NCBI GenBank assembly: GCA_937952875.1
Contig: CALFDI010000248.1
Coordinates: 1 to 6,134, forward strand
Reading direction: 5' to 3'
DNA length: 6,134 nt
DNA from: an uncultured Verrucomicrobiales bacterium
Lineage (GTDB): Bacteria > Verrucomicrobiota > Verrucomicrobiia > Verrucomicrobiales > Akkermansiaceae
The first letter of the stretch is position 1; the number at the start of each line of letters is the position of its first letter. A program made the position numbers and the translations under genes. Below are positions 5,901-6,134 of this stretch, piece by piece. The notes under the pieces were generated by a model, which ran no database searches, was not told the DNA's origin, and was given only the letters and a program-made list of their open reading frames with translations.

Positions 5901-6011
5901 CTGACAAAAGAGTCTAAATTATTTTCAGATATTTTTCATCTCAATGACTGAGGTAAGTATGGCCTAAACGAGACGATTTCATACGAAGTAGATCTTACTG
6001 ATGCTTACTGG

Positions 6012-6134
6012 ATGATTCGTTTTGCATGCCGAGCGACTCAGCTTGATCTGAAGTCATCTTGTTTGGCGGTAAATAGGCTTAATACCAAGAAGGGGGCACT
6101 AGGACCGGCGGAAGACGAAGGCTCATGGGAAAGA
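6012..6134 (+). CDS. Possible N-terminal fragment of unrecognised protein, runs off right edge
   Basis: An ATG at 6012 begins 41 codons with no stop before the window ends. The same frame is open from 5952, just after an in-frame TGA (5949-5951), with no better start. The encoded stretch contains basic and polar segments such as VNRLNTKKGALGPAEDEG (100-bp tail region). I recognise no domain. There is no Shine-Dalgarno. An open frame of this length can arise by chance, so it may be non-coding, the start of a real gene, or a remnant. Confidence 0.2.
   Translation, partial: MIRFACRATQLDLKSSCLAVNRLNTKKGALGPAEDEGSWER

Larger units (their letters stand above)
5722..6011. other. Non-coding region downstream of the CmpX-like gene
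   Basis: No supported gene lies here on either strand. Contents in order are: a T8 run (5725-5732); a repeated octamer TCTTGCGT (5750-5757 and 5780-5787) with two GTTAGC copies nearby (5737-5742, 5759-5764); three hairpins (5785-5894); then an AT-rich stretch (about 5895-5940) that could hold a promoter, although I see no clear -35/-10 pair. No tRNA or CRISPR features are visible. Confidence 0.6.

Noticed and set aside
5901..5933. CTGACA as a -35 box for a promoter reading right
   Set aside because: No acceptable -10 hexamer lies 16-18 bp downstream.

Overview
The window suggests a Gram-negative bacterium of moderate GC content. Envelope genes dominate: an RND-superfamily MMPL exporter, a LolA-type periplasmic carrier and an MscS/CmpX-like inner-membrane protein. 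Combined with a YhaM-type HD nuclease and an almost complete lack of Shine-Dalgarno sequences, this leads me to suspect Verrucomicrobiota (Opitutae-like). That placement is an inference; there is no rRNA or marker gene here to test it.

Layout: (1) 1-1967, minus strand, is one continuous MMPL exporter reading frame that runs off the left edge. No plus-strand gene is supported there. (2) A 90-bp divergent spacer (1968-2057) separates it from a plus-strand run of genes. (3) 2058-2699 encodes a secreted LolA-like lipoprotein/lipid carrier, followed after 42 bp by an OB-fold plus HD-domain 3'-5' exoribonuclease of the YhaM family (2742-3827). (4) After 26 bp comes an ECF-type sigma factor (3854-4495) that opens with five consecutive ATG codons. 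It overlaps by ATGA a small unrecognised protein (4492-4740), followed after 30 bp by an MscS/CmpX-like membrane protein (4771-5721). (5) 5722-6134 is mostly non-coding and contains three consecutive hairpins (5785-5894). At the right edge there is an unrecognised open frame.

How the genes may work together: the divergent MMPL and LolA-like pair is a plausible machine for moving a lipid-like product out of the inner membrane and across the periplasm, as in aryl-polyene-type gene sets. The sigma factor, small protein and CmpX-like channel form a tight block that resembles the sigX/cmpX neighbourhood of Pseudomonas. It could sense membrane tension or composition and control envelope genes. The small protein, linked by stop/start overlap to the sigma factor, is the least understood and most interesting component. 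All five plus-strand genes could be one transcription unit because no gap exceeds 42 bp and there is no strong terminator between them.
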